Assembly (NCBI GenBank): GCA_028684065.1
Contig: JAQUGO010000008.1
Location: forward strand, 1 to 64,000
From: Sulfurospirillaceae bacterium
GTDB taxonomy: Bacteria > Campylobacterota > Campylobacteria > Campylobacterales > Sulfurospirillaceae
Direction of reading: 5' to 3'
Length of the DNA: 64,000 nt
The position numbers and the translations under genes were made by a program. The notes beneath the pieces were generated by a model. That model was not told the DNA's origin and did not search any database. It saw only the letters and a list, made by a program, of their open reading frames with translations. Position 1 is the first letter of the stretch. Each line of letters begins with the position of its first letter. Positions 17,998 to 26,652 of this stretch are shown here, one piece after another.

Positions 17998-18525
17998 TTA
18001 TTTGAATTTGAGTTTTTTAATGATTTCATCGACGCAGACATCGACACTTTTATTTTCAACGGTAATGGTCATATCTGCTTTTTTGGCATAAGCGATCACA
18101 CGTTCATCAAAGAGTTTTTTAGCTTTTTCTAAATCTGAAAGTAGGGGTCTTTTTGCCAATTTTTGTTCAGCATTTTCATGGCTTTGAAGACGCGAAAGAA
18201 TGCCTTCAAAGCTAGATTGTAAGTATATAACGGTACCTATATCATCTAAGTTGTCTACTTTATAAAAACCTCCACCTGTGGAGATAATACAATTTGTGAC
18301 ATTTTTTTCTAACCATTTAGCTAATTTCTTTTCAAGAGTTCGAAAATAAGTTTCACCCTCTTCATCAAAAATAGTTTTGATTTTTCGATTTTCCATGCTT
18401 TCAATGATGTCATCAGTATCAAGGCTAATTTTTTTCATTTTTTTTATGAGTGCGCGTGCAATGGTACCTTTGCCTACGCCCATAAAACCGATCAAAACGA
18501 TATTTCTACTCTTACATTTAATCAT
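17998..18525 (-). CDS. aroK: Shikimate kinase AroK
   Basis: AroK phosphorylates shikimate in the common aromatic amino-acid pathway. The P-loop is GFMGVGKGTIARAL (about 13-26), the shikimate-binding DTDD follows near 39-42, and the GGG-containing segment STGGGFY is near 83. I start at ATG 18525 (MIKCKSRNIVLIG), which gives the usual 175 residues and overlaps der by 8 bases; the longer frame upstream runs through der and has no family support. The kinase P-loop has GKGT rather than the commoner GKST. Confidence 0.95.
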   Translation of the reverse strand: MIKCKSRNIVLIGFMGVGKGTIARALIKKMKKISLDTDDIIESMENRKIKTIFDEEGETYFRTLEKKLAKWLEKNVTNCIISTGGGFYKVDNLDDIGTVIYLQSSFEGILSRLQSHENAEQKLAKRPLLSDLEKAKKLFDERVIAYAKKADMTITVENKSVDVCVDEIIKKLKFK

Positions 18526-19933
18526 TATTTTCGTTTTCCATATCGTTATCGCGTTCACCTTTACCTCTTGGATAAAGTAAAATAGGCGTACCTTCAAGGG
18601 CAAAGTTCTCTCGAAGCTTATTGATAAGATAACGTTTGTAGCTAAAATGTAAAGCACGTGGTTTATTCATAACAAGAGCAATTCGTGGAGGTTTTGTACC
18701 ATATTGTGTCGCGAAATAAATTTTAACAGCTTTTGTTTTTTCACTCGGTATTTGATGTTTTATCGTAGCATCTTTGATAATTTCATTAAGACGTGATGTC
18801 GGAATTTTGAGACTATAATTTTGATAGACTTCTAAAATCATATCTTTAATTTTAGAAACACGCTGTTTAGTGAGTGCTGAGACAGTGATAACTGGGGCAT
18901 AAGAGAGAAATTTAAATTTATAACGAAGCTCTGCTACGGTCGTATCATAATCAGCCAATGCTTTGTCCCATTTGTTTAAAACAATGATGCATGCAAGATG
19001 GTTTTCATCAGCTAAAGAGGCGATACGTTCATCAAGCTCTTTAAAAGTTTCACTCGCATCAAGCACTAACAGTGCTATATTGGCACGCTCTAACATCTCT
19101 TTAGTGCGCATGAGGGCAAATTTTTCAATACCTTCAATTTTACCACGGCGCCTTAGCCCGGCTGTATCTACAAAGTTTAGAATTTTATCTGTGTATTCGA
19201 TACTTTCATCCACCGGGTCAATAGTTGTACCCTCAATGCTACTGACAACGGAGCGTTCTTTGCCAACAAGGGCATTAAGTAATGAACTTTTGCCGACATT
19301 AACACGCCCAATAATGCCGATATTGATTTGATTGGTTTCAACTTCTTCTTCAACAATGGCTTCAACAATTTCTTCTTCGTCCTCTAAAAAATCATCTTCG
19401 TCATCGTCATCATCCATTTCAGTTTCTGGTGTCACTGTCCCTTCTGGATTGGGCAATAAGTCTCCAATCCACGCCAGTAGAGCACTTACGCCACGGTTAT
19501 GTGAAACTGAGATAGGAAAAGTAACTTCAGCACCAAATTCGTCAAATTCCCATGCCCGCTCAATCTCTTTGTCATTATCAATTTTGTTAATAACCAAAGC
19601 GATGGGTTTATTAAGTGCTTGAAGTGTATAAAAAATCTTTTTTTCATAGTCACTAGGAAGCATTTTCCCATCGACAACCATTAAAATAATATCTGCCTTT
19701 TTGGAAGTATTCATCGACATTTGGCGGACATTTTCAAAGAGTTCACTGGAGCTATCAAGCCCACCAGTATCAAGGATAATGCACGGTTTTTCTGTAATCA
19801 TTACTGAATGAGATTTGATATCACGTGTTGTTCCACTAAAATCTGACGTTATCGCAATGCGCTGTTTGGCGATGCGATTAAAAAGAGAGCTTTTACCCAC
19901 ATTGGGAAGCCCTATAATGGCTATTTTTTTCAT
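18518..19933 (-). CDS. der: Ribosome-associated GTPase Der (EngA)
   Basis: Der has two tandem GTPase domains and a KH-like C-terminus and acts in 50S subunit assembly. G1 motifs are GLPNVGKSSLFN (about 7-18) and GRVNVGKSSLLN (about 208-219); G3 DTGG and DTAG and both NKxD motifs (NKID, NKWD) are visible. The 471-residue length is normal. The linker between the GTPase domains is strikingly acidic, with a run of Asp/Glu over about 170-200. It is the first gene of the operon continuing through aroK, trpS, serS and pflB, and has its own promoter-like TATAAT upstream on the minus strand. Confidence 0.97.
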   Translation of the reverse strand: MKKIAIIGLPNVGKSSLFNRIAKQRIAITSDFSGTTRDIKSHSVMITEKPCIILDTGGLDSSSELFENVRQMSMNTSKKADIILMVVDGKMLPSDYEKKIFYTLQALNKPIALVINKIDNDKEIERAWEFDEFGAEVTFPISVSHNRGVSALLAWIGDLLPNPEGTVTPETEMDDDDDEDDFLEDEEEIVEAIVEEEVETNQINIGIIGRVNVGKSSLLNALVGKERSVVSSIEGTTIDPVDESIEYTDKILNFVDTAGLRRRGKIEGIEKFALMRTKEMLERANIALLVLDASETFKELDERIASLADENHLACIIVLNKWDKALADYDTTVAELRYKFKFLSYAPVITVSALTKQRVSKIKDMILEVYQNYSLKIPTSRLNEIIKDATIKHQIPSEKTKAVKIYFATQYGTKPPRIALVMNKPRALHFSYKRYLINKLRENFALEGTPILLYPRGKGERDNDMENENND

Positions 19934-19956
19934 AAAAACCTTGAATGATGTAATTT

Positions 19957-19983
19957 TGTTACTTTTGATGTAACACTTATTAT
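19957..19983 (-). promoter_or_regulatory. Probable der promoter with overlapping palindrome
   Basis: On the minus strand, a TATAAT hexamer (complement of 19978-19983) is followed immediately by an inverted repeat TGTTAC-N7-GTAACA (19957-19962 and 19970-19975). The palindrome would lie over the transcription start of the der operon, the usual place for a repressor. Which protein binds, if any, is unknown. Confidence 0.35.
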
Positions 19984-19998
19984 AGCGTTACTTTGCTT

Positions 19999-21069
19999 TT
20001 ATTTTGGTAAGCTTTCAATATAGAGCGATTGCGATGGGAATGCAAAAAGGGCTTTATGATTTGCAACAATTTGCATAATTTTTAAGTTAATATCTTCCCT
20101 TACATGTAAATACTCTTCCCACTGAATTGTTTTGGTGAAAAAATAGAGAAAAATGCTCAATGAGCTATCGGAAAATTCATCAAAACTCACTAAAATAGTC
20201 TCTTGATGAATATCCTTGTGTGATTTTAGCATCGCTTTGATTTCCTGAACGATAGTTTTCATTTGTTCAGGGTTGCTACTGTAGGTTAGGCCAATGCGCG
20301 TTTTGATACGTCGCTTGCCCATTTTAGACCAGTTGGTGATGGAAGCATCGGCCATTTTAGCATTGGGGACATGTACAAGTGCTTGAGCAAAAGTACGTAT
20401 TTTGGTAGAGCGAATGCCAATTTCTTCGATAAAGCCTTCTACAAAAGTAGTTTCTACCCAGTCTCCGACTTTAAAAGGACGATCTGTGAAAATAACTAAA
20501 GAGCCGAAGAGATTAGCTACGGTATCTTTGGCTGCTAAAGCAACGGCTAACCCACCTAACCCTAAAGATGCAACAAAAGCACTGACATTGATACCCCATT
20601 CTTGTAAAATGGACATAATTCCTAAGATAATGACGATAAAACGTAATGTTTTTTTAATAAAATTTTCAATATCGTGATGCAGTTCTTTACCAAATTTCGC
20701 ACTAAAATGGCTAAAGATATAAGCAAACTGATCAATAACGCGGTACAAAATCCAAAAGATAATAAAAATAAAAAATGACCGAATAAAGACATCTATAAAA
20801 AGGTCGAATTTCGTAAAGGGCAACCATGCTTTTGCTAAATAGGTACCTATTAAAACAATAGAAAGTTTTAGGGGCTCTTCTATGATATCTAAAAAGTTAT
20901 CGTCTGCATTTGTCTTAGTCTTACTCGCAAGACGGCGTAAGCTTACTAAGAGAGTTTTTGCAATTATCCTGCGTAGCAGTAACGAGAGAGAAAAAATAGT
21001 GATGGCTATAGCAATATGTGCTGCTTCAATCCCAAAGAGTTTATAATTTATAATTGCATCGAACGTCAT
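19999..21069 (-). CDS. MscS-family mechanosensitive channel
   Basis: The protein (about 356 residues) has four or five N-terminal membrane helices and the conserved MscS core: a glycine/alanine-rich pore helix (VASLGLGGLAVALAAKDTVANLFGS, about 178-202), the beta domain with FTDRPFKVGDWVE, and a C-terminal alpha/beta vestibule ending in PFPSQSLYIE-like sequence (AFPSQSLYIESLPK). I choose ATG 21069 (MTFDAIINYK) because AGGAAGAG lies just upstream; the longer frame starts at a TTG (21135) with no SD and overlaps the divergent transporter's leader. It interrupts an otherwise Campylobacter-like der/EamA/kdsA order. Confidence 0.88.
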   Translation of the reverse strand: MTFDAIINYKLFGIEAAHIAIAITIFSLSLLLRRIIAKTLLVSLRRLASKTKTNADDNFLDIIEEPLKLSIVLIGTYLAKAWLPFTKFDLFIDVFIRSFFIFIIFWILYRVIDQFAYIFSHFSAKFGKELHHDIENFIKKTLRFIVIILGIMSILQEWGINVSAFVASLGLGGLAVALAAKDTVANLFGSLVIFTDRPFKVGDWVETTFVEGFIEEIGIRSTKIRTFAQALVHVPNAKMADASITNWSKMGKRRIKTRIGLTYSSNPEQMKTIVQEIKAMLKSHKDIHQETILVSFDEFSDSSLSIFLYFFTKTIQWEEYLHVREDINLKIMQIVANHKALFAFPSQSLYIESLPK

Positions 21070-21152
21070 ATCTTCTCTTCCTTGTCTTAAAGTATCAACA
21101 GATTTTAACACATAAGAGATTAAGATTTCGTACAATGTAAAATGGAGAGACT

Positions 21153-22049
21153 GTGTTAGAAAATCTCAAAAATATCAATAGAGGCGTTTTATTTATGCTG
21201 ATTTCCTCTTTCAGCTTTGCGCTTGATAGCGCATTTGCAAAGATGCTCAGTTTGCATATGGACTCAATTGAAGTAGTATTTTTTCGTAATACAATTGGAA
21301 CATTGCTGGTTGCTGCAACTATCTTTAAAACTCCGATTGTACAAAAAGGTGGCAAACTATGGTTACTTGTTTTTAGAGCTTTCATTGGATTTGTTTCGAT
21401 GCTAGCCTTTTTTTACAACATTGCGCATATTCCTCTTGCTGATGCGATGACATTTTCACGTAGTGCCCCAATTTTCACAGCTATTTTTGCCTATATTTTT
21501 CTCAAAGAAAAGATTGGTGCACAAGGTTGGATTGCTGTTTTTATAGGTTTTTTAGGCATTGTATTGATTATGAAACCTAATGGCTTTATGCTTGATAAAA
21601 CGGATATTTTTGGTCTCTTCAGTGGTGTGGGTGCCGCACTTGCTTATACCAGTGTAAGAGAGCTTAAAAAATTTTATGATACGAGAAGTATTGTTTTAGC
21701 GTTTGTCTCATTAGGCACATTTATTCCGATTATCTTAATGGTATTGGGGGAGTATTATCCTTTGCCCATGTTTGATTTTATGGTAGGAAAATTTGTTATG
21801 CCGGTGGGAAGAATGTGGTTTTACATTATGTGTATGGGTGTTTTTGGTGCCATCGGGCAAGTGTATATGACAAAATCATTTGGGGTAGAGAGGGCAGGAA
21901 TTGTAGGTGCGGCTGGATATTCTATCATCTTTTTTTCCTTAATTATTGGTGTGATTTTAGGAGATGATTTACCAGATTTTATCGGACTATTTGGTATACT
22001 CTTGGTTATTATCAGTGGAATTATTGTAGCAAAGGAGAAACAAGGATGA
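21153..22049 (+). CDS. EamA/DMT-family transporter
   Basis: This 298-residue inner-membrane protein has ten predicted helices in two repeated EamA halves (about 5-135 and 150-295). Recognisable are [14 protein letters not shown] at the start, the [25 protein letters not shown] signature near 95-120, and a matching [23 protein letters not shown] in the second half. Substrate cannot be told from sequence. The start is GTG 21153 with GGAGAG 5-6 bases upstream. Its stop overlaps kdsA by 4 bases, as the equivalent membrane gene does in C. jejuni (Cj0385c next to kdsA). Confidence 0.87.
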   Translation: MLENLKNINRGVLFMLISSFSFALDSAFAKMLSLHMDSIEVVFFRNTIGTLLVAATIFKTPIVQKGGKLWLLVFRAFIGFVSMLAFFYNIAHIPLADAMTFSRSAPIFTAIFAYIFLKEKIGAQGWIAVFIGFLGIVLIMKPNGFMLDKTDIFGLFSGVGAALAYTSVRELKKFYDTRSIVLAFVSLGTFIPIILMVLGEYYPLPMFDFMVGKFVMPVGRMWFYIMCMGVFGAIGQVYMTKSFGVERAGIVGAAGYSIIFFSLIIGVILGDDLPDFIGLFGILLVIISGIIVAKEKQG

Positions 22050-22846
22050 TTTTAATAGCAGGACCATGCGTTATAGAGAGTAGAGACAATCTTTTTGCGG
22101 TCGCTGAAAAACTCGTAAAATACCATGAAGATGAAACCATAGATTTTTATTTTAAATCCAGCTTTGATAAAGCTAATCGCACCAGTATCGATAGTTTTCG
22201 AGGTCCTGGAATGGATGAGGGATTAAAACTTTTAGATGACGTCAGGCGTGAATTTGGCTTTAAACTTTTAACCGATATTCACGACTACACACAAGCAAAA
22301 CCAGTAGGTGAAGTGGTTGATGTGCTTCAAATTCCTGCTTTTTTATGTCGTCAGACGGATTTACTGGTAGCTGCCGCACAAACAAAATGTGTTGTAAACA
22401 TTAAAAAAGGACAGTTCTTAAACCCAGCGGATATGCGTTACTCGGTTAAAAAAGTGCTTGAAACCAGAGGTATAATCGAAGAGGGCCGTGAAATAGCACG
22501 TAAAGCAGGTGTTTGGTTAACGGAGCGCGGTTCAACATTTGGGTATGGCAATCTTGTGGTAGATGCGCGTAGCTTTATCATCATGCGAGCGTTTGCTCCT
22601 GTGATTTTTGATGCAACACATTCAGTTCAGATGCCAGGAGCGGAAGGTGGTAAAAGTGGTGGAAAACGTGAATTTGTTCGTCCCCTTTCACGCTCAGCCG
22701 CAGCTGTTGGTGTGGATGGATTTTTCTTTGAAACCCATATCAATCCATGTGATGCACTCTGTGATGGCCCTAATATGCTTGATTTAGAAGATTTAAGCCT
22801 TGCTATTGAGGATATTCAAAAAATACAAAAGAGTTTAGAAGGATAA
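22046..22846 (+). CDS. kdsA: 3-deoxy-8-phosphooctulonate synthase KdsA
   Basis: KdsA condenses phosphoenolpyruvate with arabinose 5-phosphate to make KDO-8-phosphate for lipopolysaccharide or lipooligosaccharide. The TIM-barrel signatures are clear: IAGPCVIES (about 3-11), the PEP-binding [11 protein letters not shown] near 38-48, and [11 protein letters not shown] near 205. The 266-residue length is normal. Its ATG overlaps the upstream transporter stop. In C. jejuni the next gene is ribH; here ovoA is inserted 3 bases downstream. Confidence 0.96.
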   Translation: MILIAGPCVIESRDNLFAVAEKLVKYHEDETIDFYFKSSFDKANRTSIDSFRGPGMDEGLKLLDDVRREFGFKLLTDIHDYTQAKPVGEVVDVLQIPAFLCRQTDLLVAAAQTKCVVNIKKGQFLNPADMRYSVKKVLETRGIIEEGREIARKAGVWLTERGSTFGYGNLVVDARSFIIMRAFAPVIFDATHSVQMPGAEGGKSGGKREFVRPLSRSAAAVGVDGFFFETHINPCDALCDGPNMLDLEDLSLAIEDIQKIQKSLEG

Positions 22847-22849
22847 GGG

Positions 22850-24943
22850 ATGCAGGAGCTTATCCCCACACATAATATTGTCTTAAATACGGGCTCATTG
22901 ATTTATAAGCGAGTCCAAATACGTGAATATTTTCTCAAAACATATACTCTCTATGAAAAGCTTTTTGAAACACTCAAAGATGATGAGAGTTATTATTTAA
23001 CAGCAGACCCTCTTCGCCATCCTTTGGTTTTCTACTTTGGTCATACAGCCACTTTTTTTATCAACAAACTTGTTCTTGCTAAACTTTTAGATTCTCGGAT
23101 CAATCCGCGATATGAATCCATCTTTGCCATTGGTGTAGATGAAATGAGCTGGGATGATTTGAACCAATCCAATTATACATGGCCTAGTATTGATGAGATT
23201 AGGGTCTACCGTGAAAAGGTTAAAGTTTGTGTTCTTCAACTTATTGATACGTTGCCACTTCAACTACCTATTGATTGGGAAAGTCCTTTTTGGCCTATAA
23301 TGATGGGTATTGAACATGAACGAATTCATCTTGAAACCTCTTCAGTATTGATACGTCAGTTACCTCTTTTGCATGTTCGTCCTCAGCCTTTTTGGAAAGT
23401 CTGCCCGATAGATACACCTGTAGTTGACAATAGCCTTTTACATGTAAAAGGTAAGCAGGTACGTTTAGGAAAAGATAAAGATAACACCTATTATGGTTGG
23501 GATAATGAATATGGCTTACATATAAGTGACGTTAATGATTTTAAAGCTTCAAAATATCTTGTCAGTAATGCCGAATTTTTGACTTTCGTTGAAGAAGATG
23601 GTTATAACAAAGAGCAGTTCTGGAGCGAAGAGGGCTGGAAATGGCGTACATTTAAAGAAGCACAAATGCCTCTTTTTTGGCGTAAAGATAACGAAGGTTA
23701 TCATTTGCGTACTATGTGCGAAGAGATAACCATGCCGTGGAGTTGGCCCGTAGAGGTGAACTATCTTGAAGCAAAAGCATTTTGTAACTGGAAAAGCACT
23801 CAAACAGGCAAACCGATTCGCTTACCAAGTGAAGAAGAGTGGTATGTTTTGCGTGATCAATATATTAATGAAGAGGAACCACATTCTAAGAATACGCCAG
23901 CGAATATCAATTTAGAGTATTTTGCCTCCTCTGTTCCTGTTGATACATTTGCCTTTGGGGAGTTTTATGACCTTATTGGCAATGTATGGCAATGGAGTGA
24001 AACCCCAATGAATGGCTTTGATGGCTTCAAAGTTCACCCTTTGTATGATGATTTTTCGGTACCAACATTTGATGATAGACACAATATGATAAAAGGGGGC
24101 TCATGGATTAGTACCGGTAATGAAGTCTTGCGTTCAGCACGCTATGCATTTAGGCGCCATTTTTACCAACATGCAGGCTTCCGTTATGTCGAGTCAAATG
24201 AACCTGTTGTTGTAAAGTCTGTTTTTTATGAAACAGACTTTACGCTGAGCCAGATTTGTGAAGCGCATTTTGGTGATACTCAAAATAATTATTTTCAAGG
24301 TATTGCAGAATTTTGTCTAAGTTTGGATGGACCACGCAAAAAAGCTTTAGAAATAGGCTCCGGAGCGGGTCGAAGTACGTTTGAATTAGCGCGGCATTTT
24401 GATAAAGTCCATGGTATTGAATTTACTGCACGAGTTGTACGTCTGGCCACAGGTTTTAAAGAGAGTGGAAAGTTAAAATACGCTCTTAAAGAAGAGGGTG
24501 AGCTGGCAGAATTTTTTGAAAAAAGTTTACAAGATTTTAACTACATTGATGAGCCAAAAAAAGTAGAATTTTGGCAAGGAGACCCACATAATCTTAAACC
24601 TTATTTTCATGAGTATAATTTAGTGTTGGCCAATGATATTTTAGACACTTTGTATGACCCTAAACTTTTCTTGCAGACTATTCCTGAACGGATTGTAACG
24701 GGTGGGTATTTAGTGGTTGCAAGTAGTTATGATTGGAATGAAAGCAAAACACCGCGCGTAAAATGGCTCGGTGGTTTTAAGAAAAATGGCGAAAAATATA
24801 GTACTTTTGAGGCCTTAAGAGAAATTTTATCCAAGGACTTTGAATCCATTGGTGTACCTTGTGAAGTGCAATCAATATGGCATGAAAACAAACGTAAAAC
24901 CATTACAAAAGCTTTACAAGTGAGTGTATGGCGAAAAAAATAG
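22850..24943 (+). CDS. ovoA: 5-histidylcysteine sulfoxide synthase / mercaptohistidine N-methyltransferase OvoA
   Basis: OvoA links cysteine to histidine oxidatively and, through its C-terminal domain, methylates the imidazole to give ovothiol, a thiol antioxidant. The domain order fits: a DinB-like N-terminal helical domain with the iron-binding motif EHERIHLE (His156, His160, Glu162, plus an upstream histidine near 64), a formylglycine-generating-enzyme-like domain (about 205-455, with IRLPSEEEWYVL and WQWSETPMNGF), and a class I methyltransferase (about 495-690, ALEIGSGAGRSTFEL). Length 697 matches OvoA; the shorter EgtB lacks the methyltransferase. The cysteine-lyase step that finishes ovothiol is not in the window. 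It lies 3 bases after kdsA inside a block that is otherwise collinear with Campylobacter, so it looks like an operon insertion. Confidence 0.85.
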   Translation: MQELIPTHNIVLNTGSLIYKRVQIREYFLKTYTLYEKLFETLKDDESYYLTADPLRHPLVFYFGHTATFFINKLVLAKLLDSRINPRYESIFAIGVDEMSWDDLNQSNYTWPSIDEIRVYREKVKVCVLQLIDTLPLQLPIDWESPFWPIMMGIEHERIHLETSSVLIRQLPLLHVRPQPFWKVCPIDTPVVDNSLLHVKGKQVRLGKDKDNTYYGWDNEYGLHISDVNDFKASKYLVSNAEFLTFVEEDGYNKEQFWSEEGWKWRTFKEAQMPLFWRKDNEGYHLRTMCEEITMPWSWPVEVNYLEAKAFCNWKSTQTGKPIRLPSEEEWYVLRDQYINEEEPHSKNTPANINLEYFASSVPVDTFAFGEFYDLIGNVWQWSETPMNGFDGFKVHPLYDDFSVPTFDDRHNMIKGGSWISTGNEVLRSARYAFRRHFYQHAGFRYVESNEPVVVKSVFYETDFTLSQICEAHFGDTQNNYFQGIAEFCLSLDGPRKKALEIGSGAGRSTFELARHFDKVHGIEFTARVVRLATGFKESGKLKYALKEEGELAEFFEKSLQDFNYIDEPKKVEFWQGDPHNLKPYFHEYNLVLANDILDTLYDPKLFLQTIPERIVTGGYLVVASSYDWNESKTPRVKWLGGFKKNGEKYSTFEALREILSKDFESIGVPCEVQSIWHENKRKTITKALQVSVWRKK

Positions 24944-25070
24944 TTTCATGAGGTGTTTCGATAGTTGACATTTAGAAAGAGTCTTATGTTGGCTAAATAT
25001 AGCCTAATTAAACTGTAACGAAAAATGTTGTATCATTAAAAACAATTATGAGTTTGGTAGAAGGATAAAT

Positions 25071-25535
25071 ATGAATATCATTGAAGGAAATCTTTCACTC
25101 AAAGGGAGTGAAAAGGTAGCGATTATTAATAGTAGATTTAACCATATCATCACGGATAGATTGGTTGAAGGTGCCCGCGATGCTTTTATACGTCACGGTG
25201 GAGATGAAAAAAATCTTGATTTGATTTTAGTTCCCGGTGCCTATGAAATTCCTTTGGCGCTGGATAAAATTTTAAGTGCTGGTAAATACGATGCTGTATG
25301 TTGCGTTGGCGCTGTTATACGTGGAAGTACACCCCATTTTGATTATGTGGCAGCTGAAACAACCAAAGGTGTTGCTAATACGGCACTTAAGTATCAAAAA
25401 CCCGTAACATTTGGTGTTTTAACAACGGATACGATTGAACAAGCAATTGAGCGTGCAGGCAGTAAAGCTGGTAATAAAGGCTTTGAAGCGATGACAGGGT
25501 TGATTGAACTCATTAGTTTATATAAAAATCTATAA
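25071..25535 (+). CDS. ribH: 6,7-dimethyl-8-ribityllumazine synthase RibH
   Basis: RibH forms the direct precursor of riboflavin from 5-amino-6-ribitylaminouracil and dihydroxybutanone phosphate. The 154-residue protein has the family landmarks [12 protein letters not shown] (about 16-27), [12 protein letters not shown], the catalytic-loop [17 protein letters not shown] (about 81-97) and [17 protein letters not shown]. The ATG has AAGGATA upstream. The 127-base gap after ovoA contains a TTGACA near 24965 and a small GGCTA-aata-TAGCC hairpin, so a separate promoter is likely. NusB follows after 9 bases. Confidence 0.96.
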   Translation: MNIIEGNLSLKGSEKVAIINSRFNHIITDRLVEGARDAFIRHGGDEKNLDLILVPGAYEIPLALDKILSAGKYDAVCCVGAVIRGSTPHFDYVAAETTKGVANTALKYQKPVTFGVLTTDTIEQAIERAGSKAGNKGFEAMTGLIELISLYKNL

Positions 25536-25544
25536 GGATTATTG

Positions 25545-25952
25545 TTGGCAACACGACATCAAGTAAGAGAAAGCATTGTTGGACTTTTGTACGCAGGAGA
25601 TATTGGCAATGAGGGGATAGATAAGTTTATTGATGAATTATTTGAAGAAAAGAAGATTCGTAATCTTCAAAAAGAGTTTGCGTTAGCCCTTTATCACGGT
25701 ATTAAAGAAAATATTGTACGTGTCGATGAAACGATTAATATGCATCTTAAAGAATGGGATTTGGCACAAATTGGAACCATTGAGCGTGCCATTTTAAGAC
25801 TTGGTACGTATGAGATCTTGTTTTCAGAACTTGATAATGCTGTGGTTATTAATGAAGCGATAGAATTAGCCAAAAAATTGTGTAATGAAACTAGCCCTAA
25901 ATTTATTAATGGTGTTTTAGATGCCATTTGCAAAGAGCAGGAAACGCATTGA
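25545..25952 (+). CDS. nusB: Transcription antitermination factor NusB
   Basis: NusB is an all-helical RNA-binding protein of the rRNA antitermination complex. The N-terminus MATRHQVRESIVGLLYAGD and the C-terminal VVINEAIELAKKLCNETSPKFINGVLDA are characteristic. Two TTG codons are adjacent (25542 and 25545); I use 25545, which gives 135 residues and the standard MATRHQ start, with AAGGA 7 bases upstream. No ATG fits. The ribH-nusB pairing is widespread, and the stop shares one base with the pyrF start. Confidence 0.94.
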   Translation: MATRHQVRESIVGLLYAGDIGNEGIDKFIDELFEEKKIRNLQKEFALALYHGIKENIVRVDETINMHLKEWDLAQIGTIERAILRLGTYEILFSELDNAVVINEAIELAKKLCNETSPKFINGVLDAICKEQETH

Positions 25953-26635
25953 TGCAGTTATGTGTTGCCCTTGATTTACCAAGTAAAGAAGAAAACTTAG
26001 CTCTTGTTAAAAAGCTAAAAAGTGAAAATATCTGGCTAAAAGTAGGGTTACGCTCTTTTATTCGAGATGGTGAAGCTCTTTTAAAAGAGATAAAGTCCAT
26101 CAACCCTTCGTTTAAAATTTTTTTAGATTTGAAAATTTATGACATTCCTAATACAATGGCAGATGCAGCAGAGTCTGTTTCCCTGCTAGGTATCGATATG
26201 TTTAATGTCCATGCTTCAAGTGGAAAAAAGGCGATGCAAACAGTAATGCAACGTATTAATGCTCTTCCCAATCCTCCTATCGTTTTAGCTGTTACGGCAT
26301 TAACAAGTTTTGACAATGAATCTTTCGAAGCTATCTATCATAGCAGTATTGCTGAAAAAGCGGCTCAATTTGCTAGAGATACCTATGAAAGTGGGATGAA
26401 TGGTGTGGTCTGCTCTGTATTTGAGAGTCGCCTTATTAAGGCGCATACAGCACCAACTTTTTTAACATTAACTCCTGGTATTCGGCCTTTTGGCGAAAGC
26501 AGTAATGATCAAGAAAGAGTGGCTGATTTAGAAACTGCAAAAGAAGAAAAATCTGATTTTATAGTGGTCGGAAGACCCATTTACCTTCATGCAGATCCCC
26601 TAAGTGTTGTTCAAAAGATACTTGAAAAGATATAG
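25952..26635 (+). CDS. pyrF: Orotidine 5'-phosphate decarboxylase PyrF
   Basis: PyrF makes UMP from OMP. The catalytic Asp-Lys-Asp array is in FLDLKIYDIPNTMADA (about 55-70), and the phosphate-binding TPGIRPFG and IVVGRPIY motifs follow near 178 and 210. I start at ATG 25952 (MQLCVALDLPSKEEN), which overlaps the nusB stop by one base and gives the usual 227 residues; an upstream start inside nusB would add eight residues not seen in the family. Confidence 0.95.
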   Translation: MQLCVALDLPSKEENLALVKKLKSENIWLKVGLRSFIRDGEALLKEIKSINPSFKIFLDLKIYDIPNTMADAAESVSLLGIDMFNVHASSGKKAMQTVMQRINALPNPPIVLAVTALTSFDNESFEAIYHSSIAEKAAQFARDTYESGMNGVVCSVFESRLIKAHTAPTFLTLTPGIRPFGESSNDQERVADLETAKEEKSDFIVVGRPIYLHADPLSVVQKILEKI

Positions 26636-26652
26636 CCTAATAAGGAAGTAGA

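Noticed and set aside
19332-19622. Serine-rich antisense frame over der
   Set aside because: The serine run is the mirror of the Asp/Glu codons in Der's acidic linker.
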